Origin: Bacteroidota bacterium | GTDB lineage: Bacteria; Bacteroidota; Bacteroidia; Chitinophagales; Saprospiraceae | DNA length: 64,000 bases | Direction: 5' to 3' | Assembly (NCBI GenBank): GCA_016124585.1 | Contig: WGNL01000017.1 | Span: 1-64,000, forward strand | Shown: one piece after another, positions 8,866-16,748 of the stretch | Position numbering within the stretch: position 1 is the first letter of the stretch | Layout: each line of letters starts with the position of its first letter | Notes under the pieces: generated by a model | What the model was told of the DNA's origin: nothing | Databases searched by the model: none | The model's input: the letters and a program-made list of their open reading frames with translations, nothing else | Program-made: the position numbers and the translations under genes

Positions 8866-10269
8866 ATGCAGCCAGTCGAAAAAACACCTGCCATATTGGA
8901 GCAAATCCGCCCCTTTGAAGCATTTCATGGGTTGCCGGACAGCGATTTGGAATGGTTGATTGAGCGCGCCGAATATGTGCTGTACAAGGAAGGTGAAAAC
9001 CTGTTTTATCCGCATATGCCCGTCGAAAATATGCAGGTCATCGTGGATGGAGAGGTCATCGCCCGCATCCAGCAAGGCAATGAATTCAATGAATTGGGTA
9101 CTTGGAGCACGGGGTATATTACGGGGCTGTTACCGTTTTCGAGGATGAAGGAAGCGCTGGCACACGGCACGGCCCTGCGGGACACCTATATCCTGCAATT
9201 GAACAAAAAATACTTCACGGAGATGGTCAGTGTCAGTTATGAAATGACGCAAAACCTCGTCGCTCAGATGTCGAACCGCATCCGTGACTTTACTTCCACC
9301 CGTTTGCAGAATGAAAAGCTGATGTCGCTGGGCAAGTTGTCTGCTGGCTTGGCGCATGAACTGAACAACCCCGCTTCCTCCATCGTGCGCAACGTGGAGG
9401 AGCTTTACAAACGGACACACCAGACGCCGGAGCGCTTCAAACGGGTGATTTCCATGCGGATTAGCGCCGAACAGACCGACCAGGTGAACGATATTTTGTT
9501 TTCAAAAATTAAAGCTACCCGGCCCATGCTGACCTTGCTACAACGGGAGTCGAAGAAGGACGACCTACTCGACTGGCTCGAAGACCGGAATGTTGAAAAT
9601 GCCGAAGTCATCGCCGAAACCTTCGTGGAATTTGGCCTGACGGAGGACGACCTTGAAACAATAAACGACATCTTGCAGGGGAAAGACCTCGACGGCATCC
9701 TTCCTTGGCTGGAAAGTACCTTGAATTTGGAGCAACTGGTTTGCGAAATTCGAGAGGCTTCGAGTCGCATCGCCCACTTGATTTCGTCCATCAAATCCTA
9801 CACACACATGGACCGCTCGAAGGATGGGGAGCGCGTCCATATCGAGGACGGCATCAATACGACCCTTGTGATGCTGAAGCATCAATTGAAAGAAAAATCC
9901 ATTGTGGTGGAAAAGGATTTTGGGGAAAACCTGCCCAAAATACTGGCCTTCCAGGGTGAACTGAACCAGGTCTGGACGAACCTGATTGACAATGCCATCG
10001 ATGCGATGGACACTGGCGGCAAATTGACCCTGAAAACTTACGCCAAACGTGACCGGGTTTTCGTGGACATCACCGACAATGGCCCCGGCATACCGGAGGA
10101 AGTGAAGTCGAAAATCTTCGACCCGTTTTTCACCACCAAAAGCATCGGAAAAGGCACTGGGCTGGGACTAGAAGTCGTACGGCGTATTGTGGAACACCAC
10201 AAAGGCCATATCGAAGTGGAGTCAGTACCGGGCAAGACGACTTTCACCGTTTGTTTTCCGGTCGTTTGA
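8866..10269 (+). CDS. Sensor histidine kinase with N-terminal cNMP-binding-like domain
   Basis: This is a cytoplasmic-looking two-component kinase of 467 residues with no transmembrane segment. Residues about 10-140 form a cyclic-nucleotide-binding-like beta-roll (LYKEGENLFYPHMPVENMQVIVDGEV). A HisKA domain follows with the phospho-acceptor His in LSAGLAHELNNPASS (near residue 165). The ATPase domain shows the N box DNAIDAMD, DNGPGIPEEV, FDPFFTTK and GTGLGLEVVRRI. Between HisKA and the ATPase there is an unusually long helical insert of about 150 residues. The next gene begins with a receiver domain, its obvious phosphotransfer partner. The bound ligand cannot be told from sequence. Confidence 0.9.
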   Translation: MQPVEKTPAILEQIRPFEAFHGLPDSDLEWLIERAEYVLYKEGENLFYPHMPVENMQVIVDGEVIARIQQGNEFNELGTWSTGYITGLLPFSRMKEALAHGTALRDTYILQLNKKYFTEMVSVSYEMTQNLVAQMSNRIRDFTSTRLQNEKLMSLGKLSAGLAHELNNPASSIVRNVEELYKRTHQTPERFKRVISMRISAEQTDQVNDILFSKIKATRPMLTLLQRESKKDDLLDWLEDRNVENAEVIAETFVEFGLTEDDLETINDILQGKDLDGILPWLESTLNLEQLVCEIREASSRIAHLISSIKSYTHMDRSKDGERVHIEDGINTTLVMLKHQLKEKSIVVEKDFGENLPKILAFQGELNQVWTNLIDNAIDAMDTGGKLTLKTYAKRDRVFVDITDNGPGIPEEVKSKIFDPFFTTKSIGKGTGLGLEVVRRIVEHHKGHIEVESVPGKTTFTVCFPVV

Positions 10270-10345
10270 GTCTGCGCCGTTAGCCATTGGCCTTTGGCCA
10301 TTAGCTAACAGCCAACGACTAACAACCAATAGCTAAAAGCAAATT
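10270..10345. repeat. Word-repeat hairpin element, kinase-receiver/FAD gap
   Basis: Left words TTAGCCATTGGCC, TTTGGCCATTAGC (10280-10305) face right words GCTAACAGCC, CTAACAACC, AATAGCTAAAAGC (10304-10340). It almost fills the 84-bp gap and ends 8 bp before the next start codon. Confidence 0.62.
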
Positions 10346-10353
10346 GACAAATC

Positions 10354-12021
10354 ATGGCTGATAAAAAACCCATCATACTTTCCGTGGACGACGACCCACA
10401 GGTGCTTCGTTCCCTCAAGGGCGACCTCCGCTCGGCCTTCAAGGAGGATTACCATATCATCTCCACCACCTCTGCCACCGAGGCGCTGGACTCGCTTACC
10501 GAACTGAAAAAACAGGGCGAAACCGTGGCGCTTTTCCTTTCCGACCAGCGGATGCCGGAGATGGAGGGCGTTGATTTTTTGGAAAAGGCCAAGCCGTTTT
10601 TTCCCGATGCGAAGCGGGTGTTGCTCACCGCTTATTCCGATACGGGCGCTGCTATCAAGGCCATCAACGATGTGCAGCTCGACTATTATTTGATGAAACC
10701 TTGGGATCCGCCCACCGAGCAATTGTATCCCATTTTGAACGACTTGCTGGACGATTGGCAGAGCAATTTTATGCCAGAATTCAAGGGCATTCGGGTGCTG
10801 GGCTACCCTTACTCGCCGAAGTCCCACGTTCTCAAGGATTTCCTTGCCGGCAATCTTTTTCACTACGGCTGGTTCGACGTCGGCACCGAGCCAAAGGCGC
10901 AGGAATTGATGGCCCTGCATGCTTTGGAGTCCAAAGACTTGCCCGCCGTATTGCTGGAAGATGGCACGGTGATGTCCGACCCCAATTTGTCGGCTTTGGC
11001 CGGAAAACTGGGTCTTCGCACATCTGCCACCTCCGAAATGTACGATGTTGTCATTGTCGGTGCTGGGCCAGCGGGCTTGGCGGCAGCGGTGTACGGCGGT
11101 TCGGAGGGTTTGAAAACCCTGTTGATTGAAAAGCGGGCACCAGGCGGACAGGCGGGCACGAGTTCAAGAATTGAAAATTACCTCGGCTTTCCGAAGGGCT
11201 TGAGTGGTGCTGATTTGTCGCGGCGGGCATTGGCGCAAGCTTCCCGTTTTGGCATCGAATTCCTTTCTCCGCAAATGGTGACGAACATTGAAATTGAGGG
11301 AAATTATAAGAAACTGACCCTTGGCGACGGCAGCGTGGTCAATACGAAAAGCATCATCCTATCCACGGGCGTGGACTACCGAAGACTGCCCGCAGAAGGT
11401 GCCGACCGCTTTACGGGGGCTGGGGTCTATTACGGCGCAGCGATGACCGAGGCGCAGTCTTGCAGGAACAAAAAAGTATTCGTCGTGGGCGGCGGCAATT
11501 CGGCAGGGCAGGGTGCGGTTTACCTCTCGCAATTTGCGGAAAAGGTGACCATCCTCATCCGGCGGGAAGACCTGACTTCCAGCATGTCGAGCTACCTGAT
11601 TGACCAAATCAATGACATCCCCAATATCGAGGTGAAGGGCAAGCGGGAAGTAGTGGGAGCGGACGGCGATGAACATTTGGAAGCGCTCCAAATCCAAAAT
11701 GTGGAGACAGGTGAGGTAGCCACTGAACCGGCTGATGTGCTGTTCATCTTCATCGGCGCACGCCCGGTGACGGATTGGCTGCCGGATAATTTGCTCTTGG
11801 ACGGCAAGGGATTTCTCTACACGGGCCGCGATTTGCGCCAGCATCCCGACTATAAAAAAGTCTGGAAACGGGAGCGGGAGCCGTTCCTGTTGGAGACCTG
11901 CCAGCCCGGTATTTTCGCCGCAGGCGATGTGCGCTCCGGTGCCATGAACCGCGTCGCTTCCGCCGTGGGCGAAGGGGCGATGGCGATTAAATTCACGCAT
12001 GAGTATCTAGCGGAGGTGTGA
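10354..12021 (+). CDS. Receiver / glutaredoxin-like / thioredoxin-reductase-like FAD oxidoreductase fusion
   Basis: This 555-residue protein has three parts. Residues 1-135 are a response-regulator receiver (VDDDPQVL, phospho-acceptor Asp in LFLSDQRMPEM, LTAYSD, MKPWD). Residues about 145-225 look like a glutaredoxin fold, but the usual CxxC position reads SPKS. Residues 229-555 are a two-dinucleotide-fold flavoprotein of the thioredoxin reductase family, with FAD motif VIVGAGPAGLAAA, NAD(P)H motif VVGGGNSAGQGA and C-terminal FAD motif GIFAAGDVRSG. Aligning it by eye with E. coli TrxB at RN-K-KV, the catalytic CATC becomes AAMT, so a classical disulfide reductase mechanism is unlikely. It is probably controlled by phosphorylation from the preceding kinase. 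The substrate is unknown. Confidence 0.9.
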   Translation: MADKKPIILSVDDDPQVLRSLKGDLRSAFKEDYHIISTTSATEALDSLTELKKQGETVALFLSDQRMPEMEGVDFLEKAKPFFPDAKRVLLTAYSDTGAAIKAINDVQLDYYLMKPWDPPTEQLYPILNDLLDDWQSNFMPEFKGIRVLGYPYSPKSHVLKDFLAGNLFHYGWFDVGTEPKAQELMALHALESKDLPAVLLEDGTVMSDPNLSALAGKLGLRTSATSEMYDVVIVGAGPAGLAAAVYGGSEGLKTLLIEKRAPGGQAGTSSRIENYLGFPKGLSGADLSRRALAQASRFGIEFLSPQMVTNIEIEGNYKKLTLGDGSVVNTKSIILSTGVDYRRLPAEGADRFTGAGVYYGAAMTEAQSCRNKKVFVVGGGNSAGQGAVYLSQFAEKVTILIRREDLTSSMSSYLIDQINDIPNIEVKGKREVVGADGDEHLEALQIQNVETGEVATEPADVLFIFIGARPVTDWLPDNLLLDGKGFLYTGRDLRQHPDYKKVWKREREPFLLETCQPGIFAAGDVRSGAMNRVASAVGEGAMAIKFTHEYLAEV

Positions 12022-12150
12022 ATCTTTAGGCAATTAGCAGATTAGAATACGAGTTTAGTGACAAGAATGCAGTACACAATCAATGGGAGTATTCTTGATG
12101 AACTTGATATTTCTAATACCAGAATATAAAAAACAGATTGATAGGTTCTA

Positions 12151-12188
12151 TTTTGTTTAATTTTTTCTATAAAAAATGTTAAACAAAA
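12151..12188. promoter_or_regulatory. Palindrome upstream of folE-DUF2256-photolyase
   Basis: TTTTGTTTAATTTTTT (12151-12166) and AAAAAATGTTAAACAAAA (12171-12188) form an inverted repeat around CTAT; only a two-base CA bulge breaks it. It lies 57 bp before the folE ATG in an otherwise non-coding 224-bp gap. It may be an operator or alternative promoter element for the light-related operon; a terminator for the gene upstream is less likely because the stem has almost no GC. Confidence 0.5.
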
Positions 12189-12245
12189 CGTCGCTTCTCA
12201 GGTTTAAGGCTAGTTACCAATTTATTGACCAAATCATTCTGCACC

Positions 12246-12971
12246 ATGCTAGACGGTAAAAGCAACTTCAGCCATAAACTTCTTTTGACCGATGAAGATA
12301 TTGGCGATGACCACATCATGACTTCCCTCGAAACACCCCTTCGCCCTGATGCTTTTGAACTTTCTGACGAGGAAAAAATGCAGAAAATAGCGCATCATTT
12401 CCGTGAAATCATGCTCACGATGGGCCTTGATTTAACGGACGACAGTCTGCGGGGAACACCAAAGCGGGTCGCCAAAATGTACGTTCAGGAAATATTCAGT
12501 GGCCTCAACCCGAAGAACAAGCCCAAGGTGGCGCTCTTCGAAAACAAGTACGGTTACTCCGAAATGCTGGTGGAAAAAGACATCACTTTCTACTCGAATT
12601 GCGAGCACCATTTCGTGCCCATCATCGGCAAGGCGCATATCGCATACATCTCCAACGGCAGCGTGATTGGCCTGTCCAAGCTCAACCGCATCGTGCAATA
12701 CTTCGCCAAGCGCCCGCAGGTGCAGGAGCGCCTGACCATGCAGATTGCGCAGGAACTTTGCAGTACGCTTGGGACTGATGACGTAGCCATCGTGATTGAC
12801 GCCCACCACCTTTGCGTATCATCCAGGGGAGTTCAGGATGTAAACAGCAGCACCATCACGGCTTACTACGGCGGCCAGTTCATGAAGGAAGGGCGTAAGA
12901 ATGAGTTCTTGCAGTACCTGAGTCTGCCACCATCAGCACAGGTTTCGGAGGTTTTGCAGTCGAAAAAATGA
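12246..12971 (+). CDS. folE: GTP cyclohydrolase I FolE
   Basis: FolE converts GTP to 7,8-dihydroneopterin triphosphate, the first step to folate and other pterins. The protein has 241 residues from the ATG at 12246; a TTG 21 bp upstream is a weaker start. Zinc ligands are visible in SNCEHHFVP (Cys and His) and HHLCVSSRG (Cys). Other family motifs are DSLRGTPKRVAKMY, ITFYSNCEHH, GLSKLNRIVQYFAKRPQVQERLT and STITAYYGGQF. The CVSSRG form replaces the more common CM-x-MRG. Its stop overlaps the next start by 4 bp (ATGA), so it is translationally coupled to the DUF2256 gene and, beyond it, the photolyase. Confidence 0.93.
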   Translation: MLDGKSNFSHKLLLTDEDIGDDHIMTSLETPLRPDAFELSDEEKMQKIAHHFREIMLTMGLDLTDDSLRGTPKRVAKMYVQEIFSGLNPKNKPKVALFENKYGYSEMLVEKDITFYSNCEHHFVPIIGKAHIAYISNGSVIGLSKLNRIVQYFAKRPQVQERLTMQIAQELCSTLGTDDVAIVIDAHHLCVSSRGVQDVNSSTITAYYGGQFMKEGRKNEFLQYLSLPPSAQVSEVLQSKK

Positions 12972-13159
12972 AATCAAAAGCAGACTTGCCCACCAAAATC
13001 TGTCCAGTCTGCCAGCGCCCATTCGCTTGGCGCAAAAAATGGGAACGATGCTGGGACGAGGTGAAGTATTGCAGTGAGCGATGCCGGAGCGGGAGAACGG
13101 GAGGTGTCATCCGAGTAACACCTGTCCCCAATCGTAAATCGCTCAATCGTAATTCGTAA
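12968..13159 (+). CDS. DUF2256 small zinc-ribbon-like protein
   Basis: This 63-residue protein carries the DUF2256 signature: CPVCQRPFAWRKKW, then the tryptophan/aspartate stretch and VKYCSERCRSG. The four cysteines in two C-x(2-3)-C pairs suggest one zinc site. The family is often found beside photolyase/cryptochrome genes, as here, but its biochemical role is not known. It starts inside the folE stop codon and ends 3 bp before the photolyase ATG. The last 35 bp hold repeated words CAATCGTAAATC and CAATCGTAATTC, which resemble one arm of the window's word-repeat elements. Confidence 0.85.
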   Translation: MKSKADLPTKICPVCQRPFAWRKKWERCWDEVKYCSERCRSGRTGGVIRVTPVPNRKSLNRNS

Positions 13160-13162
13160 ATC

Positions 13163-14692
13163 ATGAAGACTCTCCGTCTCCTGTTCGGCGACCAACTCAA
13201 CCCCACACACTCGTGGTTCCAAAAAGTGGATGATTCCGTCATCTACTGTCTCTTCGAAATGCGGCAGGAGACTGATTACGCTTGGCACCACGTCCAGAAG
13301 GTCATCGCCTTTTTCCTCGCCATGCGGGCCTTTGCCGAGGAATTGCGGAGCAAAGGTCACCATGTCAAATACCTTACCCTCGACCACCCGGGCAACCGCC
13401 AAAACCTGCCCGACAACCTCCATTTTTTCATCGAAAAATACCAGGCCGAACGCTTCGAGTACCTGCTGTCAGATGAATGGCGGCTGGATGAGCAACTGCG
13501 ACAGTTTTGCGAAGCGCTGACCATCCCATCAGGGGCTTTCGACACGGAGCATTTCATGGCGGAGCGGCACGGTTTACGGGATTTTTTTGGTGAAAAAAAC
13601 TACCTGATGGAGTCGTTCTATCGGGCCATGCGCCGCAAATACGACGTGTTGATGGACGGCGACCAACCCGCCACCGGCCAGTGGAACTACGACCACGACA
13701 ACCGTCAAAAACTGCCGAAAAACCATGTGCCGCCACAGCCGCTGCTGTTCCAACGGGATGTCTCCGACATTTTGCAACTACTTGAAAAACAAGAGGTTAA
13801 GACGATTGGAAAAGTGGAGGCAAAGGACTTCAGTTGGCCTGTGACGAGGGCGGAGGGATTAAAGACGCTCGAATATTTCTGTAAAAACCTGCTACACCAT
13901 TTCGGCGATTTTCAGGATGCCATGACGCCGCATCACTGGTCGCTGTACCACTCCCGGCTTTCGTTTGTCATGAACGTGAAACTGCTCTCGCCACTCGAAG
14001 TTGTGCATCGGGCAGTGGACGAATGGCAGCGCCGCCCAGATGAAATTTCCTTTTCGCAAATCGAGGCATTCGTGCGGCAAATCATCGGCTGGCGGGAGTA
14101 CATGCAGGGCATCTACTGGGCTAAAATGCCCGATTTTGCAAAGCTGAATTTCTTTCAAAACGACCGCCCGCTGCCCTCGTGGTTCTGGACGGGGAAAACT
14201 AAAATGGCTTGCTTACGCCATTCCATCAATCAGAGCCTCGAGCATGCCTATGCCCACCACATCCAGCGGCTGATGGTCACGGGCAACTTCGCCCTGCTGG
14301 CCGGCATCGCCCCTGACAAGGTGGACGCCTGGTATCTCGGCATCTACATCGACGCCATCGAATGGGTAGAAATCACGAATACCCGAGGCATGAGCCAGTT
14401 TGCCGATGGCGGCATCGTCGGCACGAAGCCCTACTGCTCGTCGGCGGCGTACATCCACAAAATGAGCCATTACTGCGAGGGTTGTTTTTACAAAAAAGAC
14501 CTGCGTACGGGGGAGCGTGCCTGCCCGTTCAACAGCCTCTACTGGCACTTCCACGACCGACACCGGGAGAAGTTGGAGCGCAATCCACGAATAGGGATGG
14601 TGTACCGCACTTGGGACAAAATGAGCGGCGAGGCACGGGCGACGACGTTGGAGCAAGCGGAATTTTACCTTGAGAAAATCGAGGAAATTTAG
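13163..14692 (+). CDS. FeS-type cryptochrome/photolyase (PhrB-like)
   Basis: This 509-residue protein belongs to the iron-sulfur bacterial cryptochrome/(6-4) photolyase family, FAD enzymes that use blue light to repair pyrimidine (6-4) photoproducts in DNA. The N-terminal LRLLFGDQLNPTHSW and the C-terminal NTRGMSQFADGG-x(5)-KPYCSSAAYIHKMS are family hallmarks. Four cysteines fit the [4Fe-4S] ligands: one in KMACLRH, then, 88 residues later, YCEGCFY, then CPFN 13 residues on. This is the spacing I recall for Agrobacterium PhrB (350, 438, 441, 454). It is co-transcribed with folE and DUF2256. Its stop overlaps tail to tail with the convergent AraC-type gene. A signalling rather than repair role is possible. 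Confidence 0.92.
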   Translation: MKTLRLLFGDQLNPTHSWFQKVDDSVIYCLFEMRQETDYAWHHVQKVIAFFLAMRAFAEELRSKGHHVKYLTLDHPGNRQNLPDNLHFFIEKYQAERFEYLLSDEWRLDEQLRQFCEALTIPSGAFDTEHFMAERHGLRDFFGEKNYLMESFYRAMRRKYDVLMDGDQPATGQWNYDHDNRQKLPKNHVPPQPLLFQRDVSDILQLLEKQEVKTIGKVEAKDFSWPVTRAEGLKTLEYFCKNLLHHFGDFQDAMTPHHWSLYHSRLSFVMNVKLLSPLEVVHRAVDEWQRRPDEISFSQIEAFVRQIIGWREYMQGIYWAKMPDFAKLNFFQNDRPLPSWFWTGKTKMACLRHSINQSLEHAYAHHIQRLMVTGNFALLAGIAPDKVDAWYLGIYIDAIEWVEITNTRGMSQFADGGIVGTKPYCSSAAYIHKMSHYCEGCFYKKDLRTGERACPFNSLYWHFHDRHREKLERNPRIGMVYRTWDKMSGEARATTLEQAEFYLEKIEEI

Positions 14693-15843
14693 GTTTTTGA
14701 GTCAATGGCCTGATTTGTCCACTCCCCTGGAGCCATGCCTGTGGCCTTCCTGAATGCCCGATTGAACGTGGATTTTGAATTAAAACCGCACTCCAACCCG
14801 ATGCCGAGCAGGGAGAGGTGACTGACGGCAGGGTCGTTGAGCAGCCTTTTCACAGCCTCCACCCGGTACTCGTTTACGAAGTCGTTGAAGTTTTTTTCAA
14901 AAATCCGGTTTACAACAGCGGACAACACGGAGGGGTTGGTGTCGAGGCGGCGGGCGAGGTCACTCAGGGTGAGGTCGGGTTCGAGGTAGAGGCGCTCTTC
15001 AGTCATGATTTTTTCAAGGGACGTGCGCCATTTTTCCAAATCTTCGTCAGCCAGTTTATCGGTTTTGGGTGTTGGCGCAATGGGCGGGGCATTCGTTTTT
15101 GCTGGCGAAAAATGCAGCTTTCGGGGCTGCGTTTGGGCGTAGCCCGCAATGCAGAGGTAGTAAATCAGGGCTGCGTTGAAGAGTTCGTCCCACCAGTCGT
15201 GCCAGAAGTCGAGGTCGAGCCAGAGGTCAAACAGTAACATCCCCCAACTGATGATGTAGGCGGCCATAAAGGCCAACAAAAAATTGCGGAACCACCGAAA
15301 GCTGACTTCTTCCACATTGGAAAACTCGTTGGGCGCCCATTGGCGGTAGCGCTGGTAGAGTCGGTAGGCCTTTACGAAGTAGACGACGTTCAGCACGAAT
15401 TTCAGCCCCAATTCCACAAACTCAATGCCGTAGCGTTCGTGTATCGTCTCCTTCCAATTCGCCACGAAATCTGGCCCTTGCGCAAAAACCAAGAGATGAT
15501 AACCTGCAATCAATAGGAAAGGTGTGGCATGCCACAAGTCTTTCCTTCGGAAACGAAACCCGTAATCGAACTGGCTGCGCAGGTAAAACCACGCTAATGC
15601 AGGTAGCAGCAGGCCAAAGTTCCGGGGAAAGAATTCCAGCTCGTTCCACAGGATTTCGATGCCCGCAAAGCCGAGCATGTACTCCCAAATCTCGAAGGCC
15701 AACGCCACGAGCAGGCAGCCCAGCAGCCAATCCGACAAGCGCTCGTTGCGCCAGCCACGCCACCAAAACAGCCCCGCATAAATCCAAGCCTGCACGAAAG
15801 CGAAGAGCAGGGGTGTAGAGTATTGGTTGAAATCGAATGCCAT
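14689..15843 (-). CDS. AraC-family regulator with N-terminal membrane domain
   Basis: The N-terminal half of about 230 residues is strongly hydrophobic, with roughly seven helices (LLFAFVQAWIYAGLFWW, LLGCLLVALAFEIWEYM, FGLLLPALAWFYL, FLLAFMAAYIISWGMLLF and others). The C-terminal half is an AraC-type double helix-turn-helix (LTLSDLARRLDTNPSVLSAVVN, LSLLGIGLECGFNSKSTFNRAFRKATGMAP). It is probably a membrane-anchored transcription factor sensing an unknown signal. I chose the ATG at 15843 (384 residues) because the frame extends further only through a TTG within a hairpin. Its stop overlaps that of the photolyase on the other strand. Confidence 0.85.
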   Translation of the reverse strand: MAFDFNQYSTPLLFAFVQAWIYAGLFWWRGWRNERLSDWLLGCLLVALAFEIWEYMLGFAGIEILWNELEFFPRNFGLLLPALAWFYLRSQFDYGFRFRRKDLWHATPFLLIAGYHLLVFAQGPDFVANWKETIHERYGIEFVELGLKFVLNVVYFVKAYRLYQRYRQWAPNEFSNVEEVSFRWFRNFLLAFMAAYIISWGMLLFDLWLDLDFWHDWWDELFNAALIYYLCIAGYAQTQPRKLHFSPAKTNAPPIAPTPKTDKLADEDLEKWRTSLEKIMTEERLYLEPDLTLSDLARRLDTNPSVLSAVVNRIFEKNFNDFVNEYRVEAVKRLLNDPAVSHLSLLGIGLECGFNSKSTFNRAFRKATGMAPGEWTNQAIDSKT

Positions 15844-15861
15844 TTTTGTGCTGATGAAATT

Positions 15862-15902
15862 GGTGATGGTTGATTTAGCAAACAACGTAGTCAACCATCA
15901 CC
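15862..15902. repeat. 12-bp perfect hairpin upstream of the AraC-type gene
   Basis: GGTGATGGTTGA (15862-15873) and TCAACCATCACC (15891-15902) are perfect complements separated by 17 bp. It lies 19 bp from the AraC-type start and shares the GGTTGA/TCAACC word with the elements at 54375 and 61332. Confidence 0.65.
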
Positions 15903-15913
15903 GACTTCAAAAA

Positions 15914-16636
15914 TCAGATTTTTATCAAGTAATCTACTTTTTCGGTATCCACAGTCAGCAGGAGAGTTTCCTTCACATTTCCGCTGTTCCAGTACGGCCC
16001 ATCGCAAAGGTAAATTTTCGTTCCCGCTGGATAACTGACCTTGACGTGACTGAACGAACTGAGCTTGCGGCTGAAGCCATTGTTCGTCCGCTCGTTCACG
16101 AATGGCAATTGTGCCCGCACGTGCACTTGACGTTTCAGTAGTGATTTTCCAGCAACGGTAAATGTCACCATTGGTACGTTGTGCCGCTTCGCAAACGCTC
16201 CTAAGTCATCGTCCTCGTCAGGGTTTTCGAGCGCTGCTTTTTTCTCGCTTTCCTCATCACGGACAGCCTGCAAGCGTTGCTCCGGGCTGATTTCGTGGGC
16301 TTTGTCCAAGTTGAATTTCCGGCCATCGTCGTCAGCGGAAAGCACGAAGGCAAGTTGGTATCCATCCCAATTTTTCAGGTAAATGCGGGTGCCCACAGGC
16401 TTATTGTCGGCATGGGACTGGAGCGGCCCAAGGTGGAGGCCGTAGCCCGCTGTCTTCTTCGTGATGGGGTCGAAATAGCGGACATCGAGGTCTTTCGATT
16501 TGAGACTTGGATTGGAGATGGTGAAGCTGACCCACTTGACTTCATTTTTTTGTTGTGAAAAAACGGTGAGGGGTGAGAGTGTCAATAGCAGCATTGCGAA
16601 GCAAGCTAAAATGGATTTGAGTGCATTTTTCATCAT
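15914..16636 (-). CDS. Secreted protein with an internally duplicated domain, unknown function
   Basis: The 240-residue product begins with a clear signal peptide (ILACFAMLLLTLSPLTVFSQQ). The rest appears to be two related halves joined by an acidic linker (NPDEDDDLGAF). Half one contains WVSFTISNPSLKSKDLDVR and PVGTRIYLKNWDGYQ; half two contains MVTFTVAGKSLLKRQVHVR and PAGTKIYLCDGPYW. Each half therefore has a VxFTx-x-x-SL-x-K opening and a P-x-GT-x-IYL close. I recognise no named family. It sits 70 bp upstream of the AraC-type gene on the same strand. Periplasmic or surface location is inferred from the signal peptide and the lack of other membrane segments. Confidence 0.7.
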   Translation of the reverse strand: MMKNALKSILACFAMLLLTLSPLTVFSQQKNEVKWVSFTISNPSLKSKDLDVRYFDPITKKTAGYGLHLGPLQSHADNKPVGTRIYLKNWDGYQLAFVLSADDDGRKFNLDKAHEISPEQRLQAVRDEESEKKAALENPDEDDDLGAFAKRHNVPMVTFTVAGKSLLKRQVHVRAQLPFVNERTNNGFSRKLSSFSHVKVSYPAGTKIYLCDGPYWNSGNVKETLLLTVDTEKVDYLIKI

Positions 16637-16748
16637 TTAATTTTTAGTGAAACAATGCTGCAAAAATCCGGTGGCAGGTAGGGTCAAGTGCTTCGAATCA
16701 TGATTTGGGGCGTATCGAAAGTGATTTGAACCTTTTTCTAAATAAGGT

